Shown here piece after piece: positions 33,676-41,677 of a stretch of DNA of 64,000 nt. Origin of the DNA: Paenibacillus oralis (GTDB lineage: Bacteria > Bacillota > Bacilli > Paenibacillales > Paenibacillaceae); assembly GCF_003863965.1 (NCBI RefSeq), contig NZ_RRCN01000001.1:2738527-2802526 (forward strand), in the 5' to 3' direction. Positions within the stretch are counted from its first letter, which is position 1. Every line of letters starts with the position of its first letter. The notes under the pieces were generated by a model. That model was given only the letters and a program-made list of their open reading frames with translations. It was not told where the DNA came from and did no database searches. Made by a program: the position numbers and the translations under genes.

Positions 33676-35447
33676 TGCTGTTCTCGATCGGGCCGGTGCA
33701 GGACTTTATCGCCCAGGCAAGGCGGACGCGGGATTTGTGGTTCGGTTCTTTTCTTCTGTCCAGGCTTAGCCGTGCGGCGGCAGAGGCTTTTCGAGGCAAA
33801 AACGGAAAGATCGTGTATCCGCATATTGATTGGGAAGCTTCGCCGGATCGGGCCAAAGTGACGAACAAGTTGCTCGGCTTTGTTGAATCCGATTCCCCAG
33901 AGCAGCTTGCACTAGACATTCGCATTGAAGTGGCCAGGGCCTGGAAAAAAATCTCGGATGAAGCGCTGGAGCGGTTGCGGTCGTATGTTAATGAAAATCT
34001 GTGGGATCGGCAAATCAAGGATTTTATCGAGTTCTACGCGGTTTGGGTTCCGCTTCCTGACCTAAACGATTACGGAACAGCGCTGAGACGTGCCGAGCAG
34101 CTGCTGACCGCCCGTAAAACCTTACGTGATTTCAAACAGAACGAACCGGCAAGAATGTACGGCGAAAAGAAATCGAGCCTTGACGGCGGCCGTGAGTCGG
34201 TGCTGCTGACGGACAAGCAGAACGACTTGGCCCGTTTCGGTATCAAATCGCATGAAACGCTGGATGCCATTTCGGCGGTGAAGCGGCTCTCTTTGTACAC
34301 GCATGCCGGGAGCCGTTTTCTGTCCGTATGCGACGTGGCGTTCAACAACTTCCAACGGCGGTTGCAGAAGGATGCGGATCTGCGCCATCAAGTAGAAGGC
34401 TACTTTTATAAGCTGCGAGAGATTGACCCGGTGTTCGGTAAGCTGAATCCAAACGGTGAAGGGCAATTATTCAGACTATTTTATGAGAGTAGAATCGAGG
34501 ATTTTGTGGACGAACATGCCAATCCGCCTATGCAGGATGAAAAAAAGCGGAAGCTCGTGTCTCAGGCGGCAGCGGAGCTTGAGGTGCTGTTTCGGAAAAT
34601 CGGCATCCGCCCGACACCGTACTATGCGTTTCTGCTCTGCGATGGGGATCGAATGGGCGAAACTCTAAACAAACTGTCTACATTTGAGCAACATGAAGCG
34701 TTCACGGAACGCCTGTCCAAGTTCGCCGACAGTGCGGAAGACATCATCAACGCCTGCGAAGGCCGGCTGGTTTACAGCGGCGGCGATGACGTGATGGCGT
34801 ATTTGCCGATCGACAAGTGTCTGGAGGCGGCGGAAAACTTGCAGCAATCTTTTGCTCGGGTCATGAAGGAAGCTATACCTGAAGACGGAAGACGGCCTAC
34901 GTTGTCCATCGGAATTGCGGTCGTACATATGATGGAAATGCTTGGAGACGTTCGGCAGTTGGCGGCGGAAGCCGAGCGTATGGCCAAACAGGAGCGGGAC
35001 AGTCTTGCTATTGTTTACCGTAAACGCAATGGAGGCGATCAGATGAGGATACGTCTGTCCTTCGACGAGCGGCCGGTGGAACGTCTGCAGCAGATACAGC
35101 AATGGTATCGGGATAAGTTATTTTCGTTCTCGTTTGCATATAAATTGCGCGGCCTGTATGAGGAGTACAGCCGGTTGAGCAAAGGCTCGCCTTGGCTTTC
35201 CGATCAAGAGCAGACGTGCAGATTGCTTGAAAAAGAACTGGAGCGGCTGGCGGTTCGCAAAAAGCCCGAGCACTTGACAGCGGAAGTTCTGCAACGCCGA
35301 CTGGTCGCGCCCATGCTCGATATGCTGGGCAGGAAGGGCGCGCCGTTGGAGCGGCTGCGCCTGTTGGCCGAGCAGTTTATCATTGCCGTCAATCTAGAGA
35401 AAGCGGGTGCAATCTATGAAACGATGGCTGAAAATTCGCCCTCTTGA
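33651..35447 (+). CDS. cas10: Type III-B Cas10 (Cmr2), short form without HD domain
   Basis: 598 residues, starting at ATG 33651 with AAGGTGAGG before it. The protein begins directly at the first palm-like domain (LMLFSIGPVQDFIAQARRTR). The cyclase palm is intact, with CDGDRMGETL (Asp 331/333) and SGGDDVMAYL (GGDD at 377-380), so cyclic oligoadenylate synthesis is predicted. The N-terminal HD nuclease of typical Cmr2 (800-900 residues) is absent, so target DNA cleavage by Cas10 is not expected. It is the large subunit of the effector complex. No CARF or SAVED effector is encoded in the window. Confidence 0.95.
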   Translation: MAVAERKLMLFSIGPVQDFIAQARRTRDLWFGSFLLSRLSRAAAEAFRGKNGKIVYPHIDWEASPDRAKVTNKLLGFVESDSPEQLALDIRIEVARAWKKISDEALERLRSYVNENLWDRQIKDFIEFYAVWVPLPDLNDYGTALRRAEQLLTARKTLRDFKQNEPARMYGEKKSSLDGGRESVLLTDKQNDLARFGIKSHETLDAISAVKRLSLYTHAGSRFLSVCDVAFNNFQRRLQKDADLRHQVEGYFYKLREIDPVFGKLNPNGEGQLFRLFYESRIEDFVDEHANPPMQDEKKRKLVSQAAAELEVLFRKIGIRPTPYYAFLLCDGDRMGETLNKLSTFEQHEAFTERLSKFADSAEDIINACEGRLVYSGGDDVMAYLPIDKCLEAAENLQQSFARVMKEAIPEDGRRPTLSIGIAVVHMMEMLGDVRQLAAEAERMAKQERDSLAIVYRKRNGGDQMRIRLSFDERPVERLQQIQQWYRDKLFSFSFAYKLRGLYEEYSRLSKGSPWLSDQEQTCRLLEKELERLAVRKKPEHLTAEVLQRRLVAPMLDMLGRKGAPLERLRLLAEQFIIAVNLEKAGAIYETMAENSPS

Positions 35448-36717
35448 ACCGGTGATGCTGCGGGATGGCCGTCCGTTCGAGGCGACTCCCGGTGCCAAGG
35501 CGCACAGCATGAGCGAGGTCCCGCCCAGTGTTGTCGCCGGCACGCTCCGTACGCTGCTGGGGAAGAAGCTGGCGGAGGAACACGGTCATACAACCGCGTT
35601 CGGCGAGAAAGAAAAGCTTGAGGTAGCCAAGCTGGTCGTGCGCGGTCCTCTTTTGCATTATAAGGAGCAACTTTATTTCCCGGTTCCTCGGGATTTGCAT
35701 TTTCGGCAGGCCGGGGATCGGTTGGAAGTGGACAGGATCGTCCCCTGTAAGCCGGAAGAAGGAGAAGGGTTCCTCGGTACAGGCAGAAGCGGTTGGTATG
35801 GAGACCGGCTTTGGCCCGCCGCGGGTGCCGCAGGCAAGGCTGCGGCCACAGCCCCGCAATATCTGCCCGCTGAATGGATGATCGCTTGGCTCGGAACACA
35901 CACGTTAACGGAAGATTGGCTGAAACCGCTGGACAACTGGTATGCGGATGAGACACGCTTGCCGGAAAACGTTCAAGGTGGTTCGACTTACGTTAAGGAA
36001 GCCGCACCTAAACCGTTCCTGCAGGCGTTCCCCCGGGATGTCCGCACGCATGTAGCCATTGACAAGGCATCGCACACGGCGATGGAGGGGATTTTGTTCG
36101 ACACCGAGGCGTTAGTGTTTCCTGAGGATGCGTATTTGCTGGCAGAAGCGGATTTGTCTGAGTCGAACATCGCTTGGCCGAAAGGCTTGTCGGCGATCCA
36201 CTCGTTTGGCGGCAAACGGCGTCTCGCGCATTTCAGTGAAACCGAAGCTGGCGATGTCTGGTCTTGTCCCGACTCGATTCTCCAGGCTTTGGACGGGGCC
36301 TGCTATATTCGAATGGTGCTGGCAACCCCGGCGTATTTTACGAAAGGCTGGCTACCGGGATGGCTCGATAGCGACTTAAGAGGAAAACCGGAAGCAGTGG
36401 GGGAGGAAGATATCGTTTTGGAACTCAAATGGGCTTGTGTCCCTCGCTGGCAGCCCATTTCCGGTTGGAGCTATGGCAAGCGGGAGGAAAAGGCCATCCG
36501 ACGTATGGTTCCAGCCGGGAGCGTCTACTTCTTCAAAGTCGAGAAGGGGAACCCGCGACTGCTTGCGGAAAAGCTGTGGCTGCAATCCGTATCCGACCGC
36601 AACCGGCGAACGGCCATGCTTGACAGAAACGACGGGTTTGGACTGGCTTTATGGGGCGTGTGGGATGAAATAGCGTACAGCGGAGATGAACGAAATCAGG
36701 AGGTGGAATCTCGATGA
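35416..36717 (+). CDS. cmr3: Type III-B CRISPR protein Cmr3
   Basis: 433 residues from the ATG at 35416, overlapping cas10 by 32 bases; a GTG three codons earlier is the alternative start. The N-terminus has the Cmr3/Cas5-like phrase LKIRPLEPVMLRDGRPFEAT. The body includes VPPSVVAGTLRTLLGKKLAE and a glycine-rich late segment (IPAGSVYFFKVE-like: VPAGSVYFFKVEKGN). Cmr3 binds the 5' tag of the crRNA and bridges to Cas10. The stop codon overlaps the cmr4 start as ATGA. Confidence 0.92.
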   Translation: MKRWLKIRPLEPVMLRDGRPFEATPGAKAHSMSEVPPSVVAGTLRTLLGKKLAEEHGHTTAFGEKEKLEVAKLVVRGPLLHYKEQLYFPVPRDLHFRQAGDRLEVDRIVPCKPEEGEGFLGTGRSGWYGDRLWPAAGAAGKAAATAPQYLPAEWMIAWLGTHTLTEDWLKPLDNWYADETRLPENVQGGSTYVKEAAPKPFLQAFPRDVRTHVAIDKASHTAMEGILFDTEALVFPEDAYLLAEADLSESNIAWPKGLSAIHSFGGKRRLAHFSETEAGDVWSCPDSILQALDGACYIRMVLATPAYFTKGWLPGWLDSDLRGKPEAVGEEDIVLELKWACVPRWQPISGWSYGKREEKAIRRMVPAGSVYFFKVEKGNPRLLAEKLWLQSVSDRNRRTAMLDRNDGFGLALWGVWDEIAYSGDERNQEVESR

Positions 36718-37724
36718 GTACTGGCAGCAAAATGTATTGGATTCATTGTCTGTCCCCGGTCCATATCGGGACCGGTCAGGGTGTAGGCGCGATCGATATG
36801 CCGATGATGAGAGAGAAAATAACCGAATGGCCCTATATCCCGGGCAGCAGTGTAAAGGGAGTTCAGCGTGAATCGCTGGCGACGGAGCTGGAGAAGAGGG
36901 AAGGCAACGCCGCTTCGGTTCCGTTGAAGAAAGAGGAGTGGCTGAATGCTGCTTTTGGAAAGGCTGATCAAAGAGATTCTGGGGGCAAGGGGATTGAGGG
37001 AAATGCGGGTGCTCTCGTCTTTTCTGACAGCCGGTTGTTTGCGTTCCCGGTAGCCAGCTTTTATGGAACTTTTGCGTATGTCACTTGCCCGCTTGCCGTC
37101 CGGCGGCTGGCCCGCGATCTGTCGGCCGCAGGTATGGTTGTCTGTCCGGATATCGGGGAATTGGAGCAAGAACTAACCGATTCTCGCGCCTGGATTACGA
37201 CCGGGAGCGCATTGACCAACTCGGCATCCGGGGATGGTAAAGCTCCGTCGGTTCATTCGTCGCCTCACTGGGAGGACAAAAGTACATTTCCGCTTTACCT
37301 CGATGAATTTGAGTGTCGGGCCAAGAAGTCAGATCAACTCGATCTTTTGGCCACATGGGCAGGCGAGCAAATTTTTGCAGACAACGTGTCTCGTCGTATA
37401 TTTAAAGAACGTTTAGTGCTCGTTTCCGATGAGAGTTTTCAGTACTTTGTAACCATGTGCTGTGAAGTGACGCCGCGGATTCGCATTTCGCCCGATACGA
37501 AGACCGTACAGAATGGGATGTTGTGGTCTGAGGAATATCTGCCGACGGAGTCCATCCTGTACGGCATTGTCTGGTGCGACCGTCTGTACACTAGGATCGA
37601 AGGACTGACGGAGCAAAGCTTGCTGAGCAGACTGTCCGGTACAAAAATGCTACAAATCGGAGGCAATCTGACGGTAGGAAAAGGAAGGCTGCAATGTCGT
37701 TTTTCCGGAGGGGAAAGTGCATGA
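36714..37724 (+). CDS. cmr4: Type III-B CRISPR protein Cmr4 (backbone RNase)
   Basis: 336 residues, with CAGGAGGTGG before the ATG. It has the Cmr4/Cas7 N-terminal pattern YWIHCLSPVHIGTGQG, then IDMPMMREK, with Asp 28 at the position of the catalytic aspartate that cuts target RNA at 6-base intervals. PYIPGSSVKGVQRESL is the RAMP thumb/glycine motif. Multiple copies form the backbone along the crRNA. It overlaps cmr3 (ATGA) and cmr5 (ATGA), implying coupled translation and balanced subunits. Confidence 0.95.
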   Translation: MSTGSKMYWIHCLSPVHIGTGQGVGAIDMPMMREKITEWPYIPGSSVKGVQRESLATELEKREGNAASVPLKKEEWLNAAFGKADQRDSGGKGIEGNAGALVFSDSRLFAFPVASFYGTFAYVTCPLAVRRLARDLSAAGMVVCPDIGELEQELTDSRAWITTGSALTNSASGDGKAPSVHSSPHWEDKSTFPLYLDEFECRAKKSDQLDLLATWAGEQIFADNVSRRIFKERLVLVSDESFQYFVTMCCEVTPRIRISPDTKTVQNGMLWSEEYLPTESILYGIVWCDRLYTRIEGLTEQSLLSRLSGTKMLQIGGNLTVGKGRLQCRFSGGESA

Positions 37725-38098
37725 ACTCTTATGAACACCGATATGCCGAAGTGGCTTTTTGTTACATCAATAACATTGAGCCAGACTCTTTGGATGCGGC
37801 CGAATTTTACCGGCGAAGCCGCGAATTTCCGTCGCTGTTGCTTCAGAACGGGCTGCGGCTGGCTGTGGCGTTTTACGAAGCAAAGTCGGCCTCCGGAGAA
37901 GCTTCCGAATCGGTTATAAAAGCTGCTTATGCGAACTATTTGCGCTATCTAGCGGAAGCGCTCGACCGGGAGCAATTAACAAGTGAGAGCCTCCCTGGGG
38001 ACAGCGGGGAATATCGATATTTATCCCGCCGTGCCCTGCATGCCGCAACCTGGTTCAAGCGTTACAGCGAAACGCTGCTCCGCCAGCCGGAATCCTGA
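37721..38098 (+). CDS. cmr5: Type III-B CRISPR small subunit Cmr5
   Basis: 125 residues from ATG 37721, with GGAGGGG upstream; the start overlaps the cmr4 stop as ATGA. It is all-helical and basic, with the family's conserved pattern EHRYAEVAFCYINNI and the C-terminal RRALHAATWFKRYSETLL. Cmr5 is the small subunit that lines the belly of the complex opposite Cmr4 and stabilises the RNA duplex. Confidence 0.92.
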   Translation: MNSYEHRYAEVAFCYINNIEPDSLDAAEFYRRSREFPSLLLQNGLRLAVAFYEAKSASGEASESVIKAAYANYLRYLAEALDREQLTSESLPGDSGEYRYLSRRALHAATWFKRYSETLLRQPES

Positions 38099-38127
38099 CC
38101 GATGTCCCAAAGAAAGGAGGGGAAGCC

Positions 38128-38892
38128 ATGAATCTGCACCAGGTGTTGAACAAATATCGGGGTTCGCAAAAGAGCTCCAACCTTAGAACGATCGTGGATA
38201 GAAACGGGGAGGCAAAGGATGCTTTTTACGACCGGATTGTGAGAGAATATGAGACTTATTGGACTGATTCAATCGATTGGTATAAGGAACTGTACCTACG
38301 GCACTATCATGGAATGGCCGGGCGACATAGACCTTTCTTAGTCTCCAGCAAGTCGCCCTGCATCATCGGCCAGGGGCAGAAAACTGTACTGGAAACAGGT
38401 ATGGCGCTGCACAAGACTTATGGCGTGCCGTATATTCCGGGAACAGCGATCAAGGGCTTGACTGCTCATTACTGCCACCTGCGTCTTGGGACGGAGCGCT
38501 CGTCATTTCGGATGGACGGCGACAGCTACAAGGTGTTGTTTGGTACGCAACAGGAAGCGGGTTTTATCCGGTTTTTCGATGCGCTTCCAACGCCCGAAAC
38601 GGTTCATAAGGCCCTCTTGCCGGATGTAATGACACCTCATCATCAAGCATATAACAGCCTGTCGGGCGGTGCGCCGGGCGACGACGATTCGCTGGTCCCC
38701 GTTCCGTTTCTCTCGGTAATGGCCGATTTCAATATCATGTTGTTTTGTGAGACGGACCATGAGGAAGCCGATTCGTGGCTGGAGATCGCGGAGCAGCTCG
38801 TGGTCCGGGCCCTGGAACAGGAGGGTATCGGTGGGAAGACGAACGCCGGATTTGGAAGAATGACTTTGAAACAAAGCGAGGTTAAAGGATGA
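38128..38892 (+). CDS. cmr6: Type III-B CRISPR protein Cmr6
   Basis: 254 residues, with AAGGAGGGG before the ATG. RAMP features are FLVSSKSPCIIGQGQKTVLE and GVPYIPGTAIKGLTAHYC, and the end has GIGGKTNAGFGRMTL, the glycine-rich loop typical of Cmr6. It terminates the Cmr4 backbone at the 3' side of the crRNA. Its stop codon overlaps the start of the next gene (ATGA), so that gene is part of the operon. Confidence 0.93.
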   Translation: MNLHQVLNKYRGSQKSSNLRTIVDRNGEAKDAFYDRIVREYETYWTDSIDWYKELYLRHYHGMAGRHRPFLVSSKSPCIIGQGQKTVLETGMALHKTYGVPYIPGTAIKGLTAHYCHLRLGTERSSFRMDGDSYKVLFGTQQEAGFIRFFDALPTPETVHKALLPDVMTPHHQAYNSLSGGAPGDDDSLVPVPFLSVMADFNIMLFCETDHEEADSWLEIAEQLVVRALEQEGIGGKTNAGFGRMTLKQSEVKG

Positions 38893-39839
38893 GCAAAGAA
38901 GGCAAAAGCAAAGAAACCGCAGATACACGCGGACAAAAGGCTATTCGGCACATCGTAAACAACTACGCGGAACTGGAAGCTTCGATTGTCAGCCAGTTAA
39001 GTTTTCAGAGCCAGCATCCGGGAACGTCAGGCGGCTACCGGGAAGAGGTATGGAAGAGCATGTTCGAGCAATTGATTCCGAAGAAGTTTTCCATCGCCCG
39101 CTCCGTTTTTATCATCGATTCCGCCGGATGGGTATCCAACGAAGTCGATTTGGCCATTTACGATGAGCAATACACGCCCTATATTTTTCGGCACGGCACC
39201 TTAAAATATATTCCGATTGAAGCAGTTGCCGTTGTGGTGGAATGTAAAAGTCAAAATCCGGCTCCTGGAGCGCTAGAGGACTGGCTGGAAGGAATCAGGG
39301 GGCTTAAAACGTCCCAAAGATCCGTTGCCAGAATGAATCATGACGTTATTTTTGGCGATGACCTGACAGCATTTCGTACACAGACTTCAACGCGTCCGCT
39401 TCGGATATTGTGTCATACCAGCGAATCCGAACTGAAGATTCCGGACGGTTTTGATATTATTATTCACCCTAAGGAGAAGCGCTTGACTGTTGCGTTGACT
39501 TCCGCTCTGCAGCATTTGGAATATTGGTATAATGAATTAAACCACAACGAAGAGAAATATGAGGATTATCGTAAAGCATTTGTGTGGTACAAGACAAAGG
39601 ATTCTGGAGAAACAAGTGAAGAGCAGGCAGCGGAAGCACAGGAAAAAAAGAAGCAGTACGATTTGCAGAATTACCGAGTACTCGTCAACCTGGATAGCAA
39701 GAGCGAGGAAAAAGAAGAAATCTCGCTACTCTCACTAACGTTTCAACTGAATCAGATTTTGATGCTGATTAATAACCCCATGTTATTCCCGCATAAAGCT
39801 TACGTGGATATGTTTAACGAAAAATATGCGGCGAAGTAG
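38889..39839 (+). CDS. DUF6602-like protein with PD-(D/E)XK nuclease motif, CRISPR operon member
   Basis: 316 residues, starting within the cmr6 stop (ATGA). The first 200 residues resemble DUF6602: GTSGGYREEVWKSMFEQLIP, SNEVDLAIYDEQYTPYIF and AVAVVVECKSQNPA. The spacing of Glu 52/53, Asp 87 and E118-C-K120 fits a PD-(D/E)XK active site. The C-terminal third is charged and helical (EDYRKAFVWYKTKDSGETSE). No CARF or SAVED ligand domain is evident. Because it is translationally coupled to cmr6 and its 3' end is carried along with the leader in the array 1 copy, it looks like a stable part of the locus. The role (ancillary nuclease, possibly activated by Cas10 signalling) is inference. Confidence 0.78.
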   Translation: MSKEGKSKETADTRGQKAIRHIVNNYAELEASIVSQLSFQSQHPGTSGGYREEVWKSMFEQLIPKKFSIARSVFIIDSAGWVSNEVDLAIYDEQYTPYIFRHGTLKYIPIEAVAVVVECKSQNPAPGALEDWLEGIRGLKTSQRSVARMNHDVIFGDDLTAFRTQTSTRPLRILCHTSESELKIPDGFDIIIHPKEKRLTVALTSALQHLEYWYNELNHNEEKYEDYRKAFVWYKTKDSGETSEEQAAEAQEKKKQYDLQNYRVLVNLDSKSEEKEEISLLSLTFQLNQILMLINNPMLFPHKAYVDMFNEKYAAK

Positions 39840-39842
39840 CCT

Positions 39843-40065
39843 TGGAACATCAACGGGATAGTAATCGATCGGCTGGCAAAAGTGAACCATAAAGGTGGTG
39901 CGAACCCCAAGCTCACATAAAATCCCTGGGGCATTCGCACCCCTTGCCCGGAGCGGGATTCCGGGATTTTTCGCCAATCCTTACCCCATTTATTAATCAT
40001 AACAATGGGGATTCGCACTAAAGCGCTTTCAATCTCTTATTGGATGCTGGGTTGAAATGATCGCC
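39843..40065 (+). promoter_or_regulatory. CRISPR leader of array 2
   Basis: It starts at the DUF6602 stop codon. GGTGCGAA (39897) and TTCGCACC (39934) form an inverted repeat around CCCCAAGCTCACATAAAATC. A second block, GGGGATTCGCACTAAAGCG, precedes the first repeat by about 40 bases. It is homologous along its length to leader 1. Confidence 0.85.
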
Positions 40066-40900
40066 GTCGCTCCCTATGCGGGAGCGTGGATTGAAAGCGT
40101 TCGTCCAAAGCGTCACCAACACGACAGAGAGCGTCGCTCCCTATGCGGGAGCGTGGATTGAAAGGTTCAGCGTCTTGGCGGCAATGACGGCGTTATGAAG
40201 TCGCTCCCTATGCGGGAGCGTGGATTGAAAGAAGTGGTTACGCTAATATCGAATACGGGCGTAACAAGTCGCTCCCTATGCGGGAGCGTGGATTGAAAGT
40301 TCAATGATTTTTTGCAGCTTAGTTGGATAATCAGTGTCGCTCCCTATGCGGGAGCGTGGATTGAAAGAGCGAGGCTGACAGCATGGCCCGCAAAGACGTG
40401 ACCGAAGTCGCTCCCTATGCGGGAGCGTGGATTGAAAGTAACGCAATTCCTGCGCGAAAACGCCGCAGCCGTGTCGCTCCCTTTGCGGGAGCGTGGATTG
40501 AAAGAAAACGGCCGTTTTCCGAGCTATGCAGAGTATTGTCGCTCCCTATGCGGGAGCGTGGATTGAAAGCCCGCGGCGGCAGTAAAGTCAATGGACCCTC
40601 GAGTCACTCCCCTATGCGGGAGCGTGGATTGAAAGATTATCCGTGAGGGTTTGGGGAAATTCTGCGAAACAATCGCTCCCTATGCGGAAGCGTGGATTGA
40701 AAGGTTACGGTCATGATCCGTTTATAAAGGATATAACTCGCTCCCTATGCGGGAGCGTGGATTGAAAGTCCAGAAGATCCACAAGCTGACAGGCCGCTTC
40801 AGTCGCTCCCTTTGTGGGAGCGTGGATTGAAAGATCTTTGCGGTGTAAAAATGGATATCGGAGGTAAGGTCGCTCCCTTTGCGGGAGCGTGGAATGAAAG
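40066..40900 (+). CRISPR. CRISPR array 2, 13 repeats, I-C-type 32-base repeat
   Basis: Repeats start at 40066, 40133, 40200, 40268, 40336, 40407, 40473, 40538, 40603, 40672, 40737, 40802 and 40869; spacers are 33-39 bases. The consensus begins GTCGCTCCCTATGCGGGAGC and ends GTGGATTGAAAG. The first six are identical; changes gather toward the right end (an extra C at 40603, first base changed at 40672 and 40737, GGAATGAAAG at 40869). This places the leader, and new spacer addition, on the left. A decayed repeat (GTCGTTCCCTTACGAGGAAC) lies at 40934. No cas1 or cas2 is near. Confidence 0.98.
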
Positions 40901-41059
40901 CCTCCAGTGTAGAGCCGCCGCCAGATTGTATATGTCGTTCCCTTACGAGGAACCAGAATGGGATTTACTTGCCCAAGAAAGAAAAAGACTCGATAACTGG
41001 GTAAGTAAGATCGAGCCCATAGGTTAATTTTGTACACATGAAGGAGAACTAGCTTATCT

Positions 41060-41106
41060 ACTGTCCAAAAATTCTGTTGAGAACTTCTGGACAGTGAGTT
41101 TTTTTG
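41060..41106 (+). terminator. Rho-independent terminator downstream of array 2
   Basis: ACTGTCCA and TGGACAGT form the stem, followed by GAGTTTTTTT. A short open tail before it (ending RLDNWVSKIEPIG at 41027) may be the end of a lost gene. Confidence 0.8.
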
Positions 41107-41221
41107 CGTCAAAACGAGGAATTATCATTTTCGTTTAAATTTAAAAGGGAGAATTACGACTTAACCTAAAAATCGGTGTTTGTCTCACCGGTTAGCCTCG
41201 AATGATCAATCTATCCTGAAT

Positions 41222-41416
41222 ATTTTCTACGCTAACGGTTGTCATCGCGCTTATTCGGCCGAAAATCGGGTGATTTCTTTTCTAAGGGTTGTATATGCGC
41301 TTATTTGGACGAAACAGCCCCTTTACCGCCGAAAAATAGGAAATAAGGCTCGCTGGCAACCGTTACATTTTGCAAACCCCCGTTTTAGCCTAAATAGCGT
41401 CGCTCACAACCGTTAG
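41222..41416 (-). repeat. Dispersed intergenic repeat A, copy 2 (inverted)
   Basis: The reverse complement matches 18425-18620 closely, including TGTAACGGTTGCCA and GACAACCGTTAGCGTAGAAAA. The rest of 41107-41677 is gene-free; 41455-41515 is C-rich with repeated GCCCGCC. Confidence 0.8.
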
Positions 41417-41677
41417 AATCGCGATCTTCTACGCTTTCGCACCTAGTCCCCCTGGATGCCACCCCGGTATGCCCGCCCGCCTGTTCCTCGGTACGCCCGC
41501 CCGTTCTGCGGCTAGAGAAAGTCGATCTATTAATATAAAAATAAAAAATCTCATATTTATATTTACAATTAATATTAATCATTTAAAATGGTACTTATAA
41601 CTTCTAAGCTCGACTAGCCGGGTTTCGAAAATAAGGCGGTAACCCACCGAATTTACTTAATCGATAGGAGGGATCAC

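Noticed and set aside
40383..41112. Open frames on both strands across array 2
   Set aside because: Same artefact of repeat translation.
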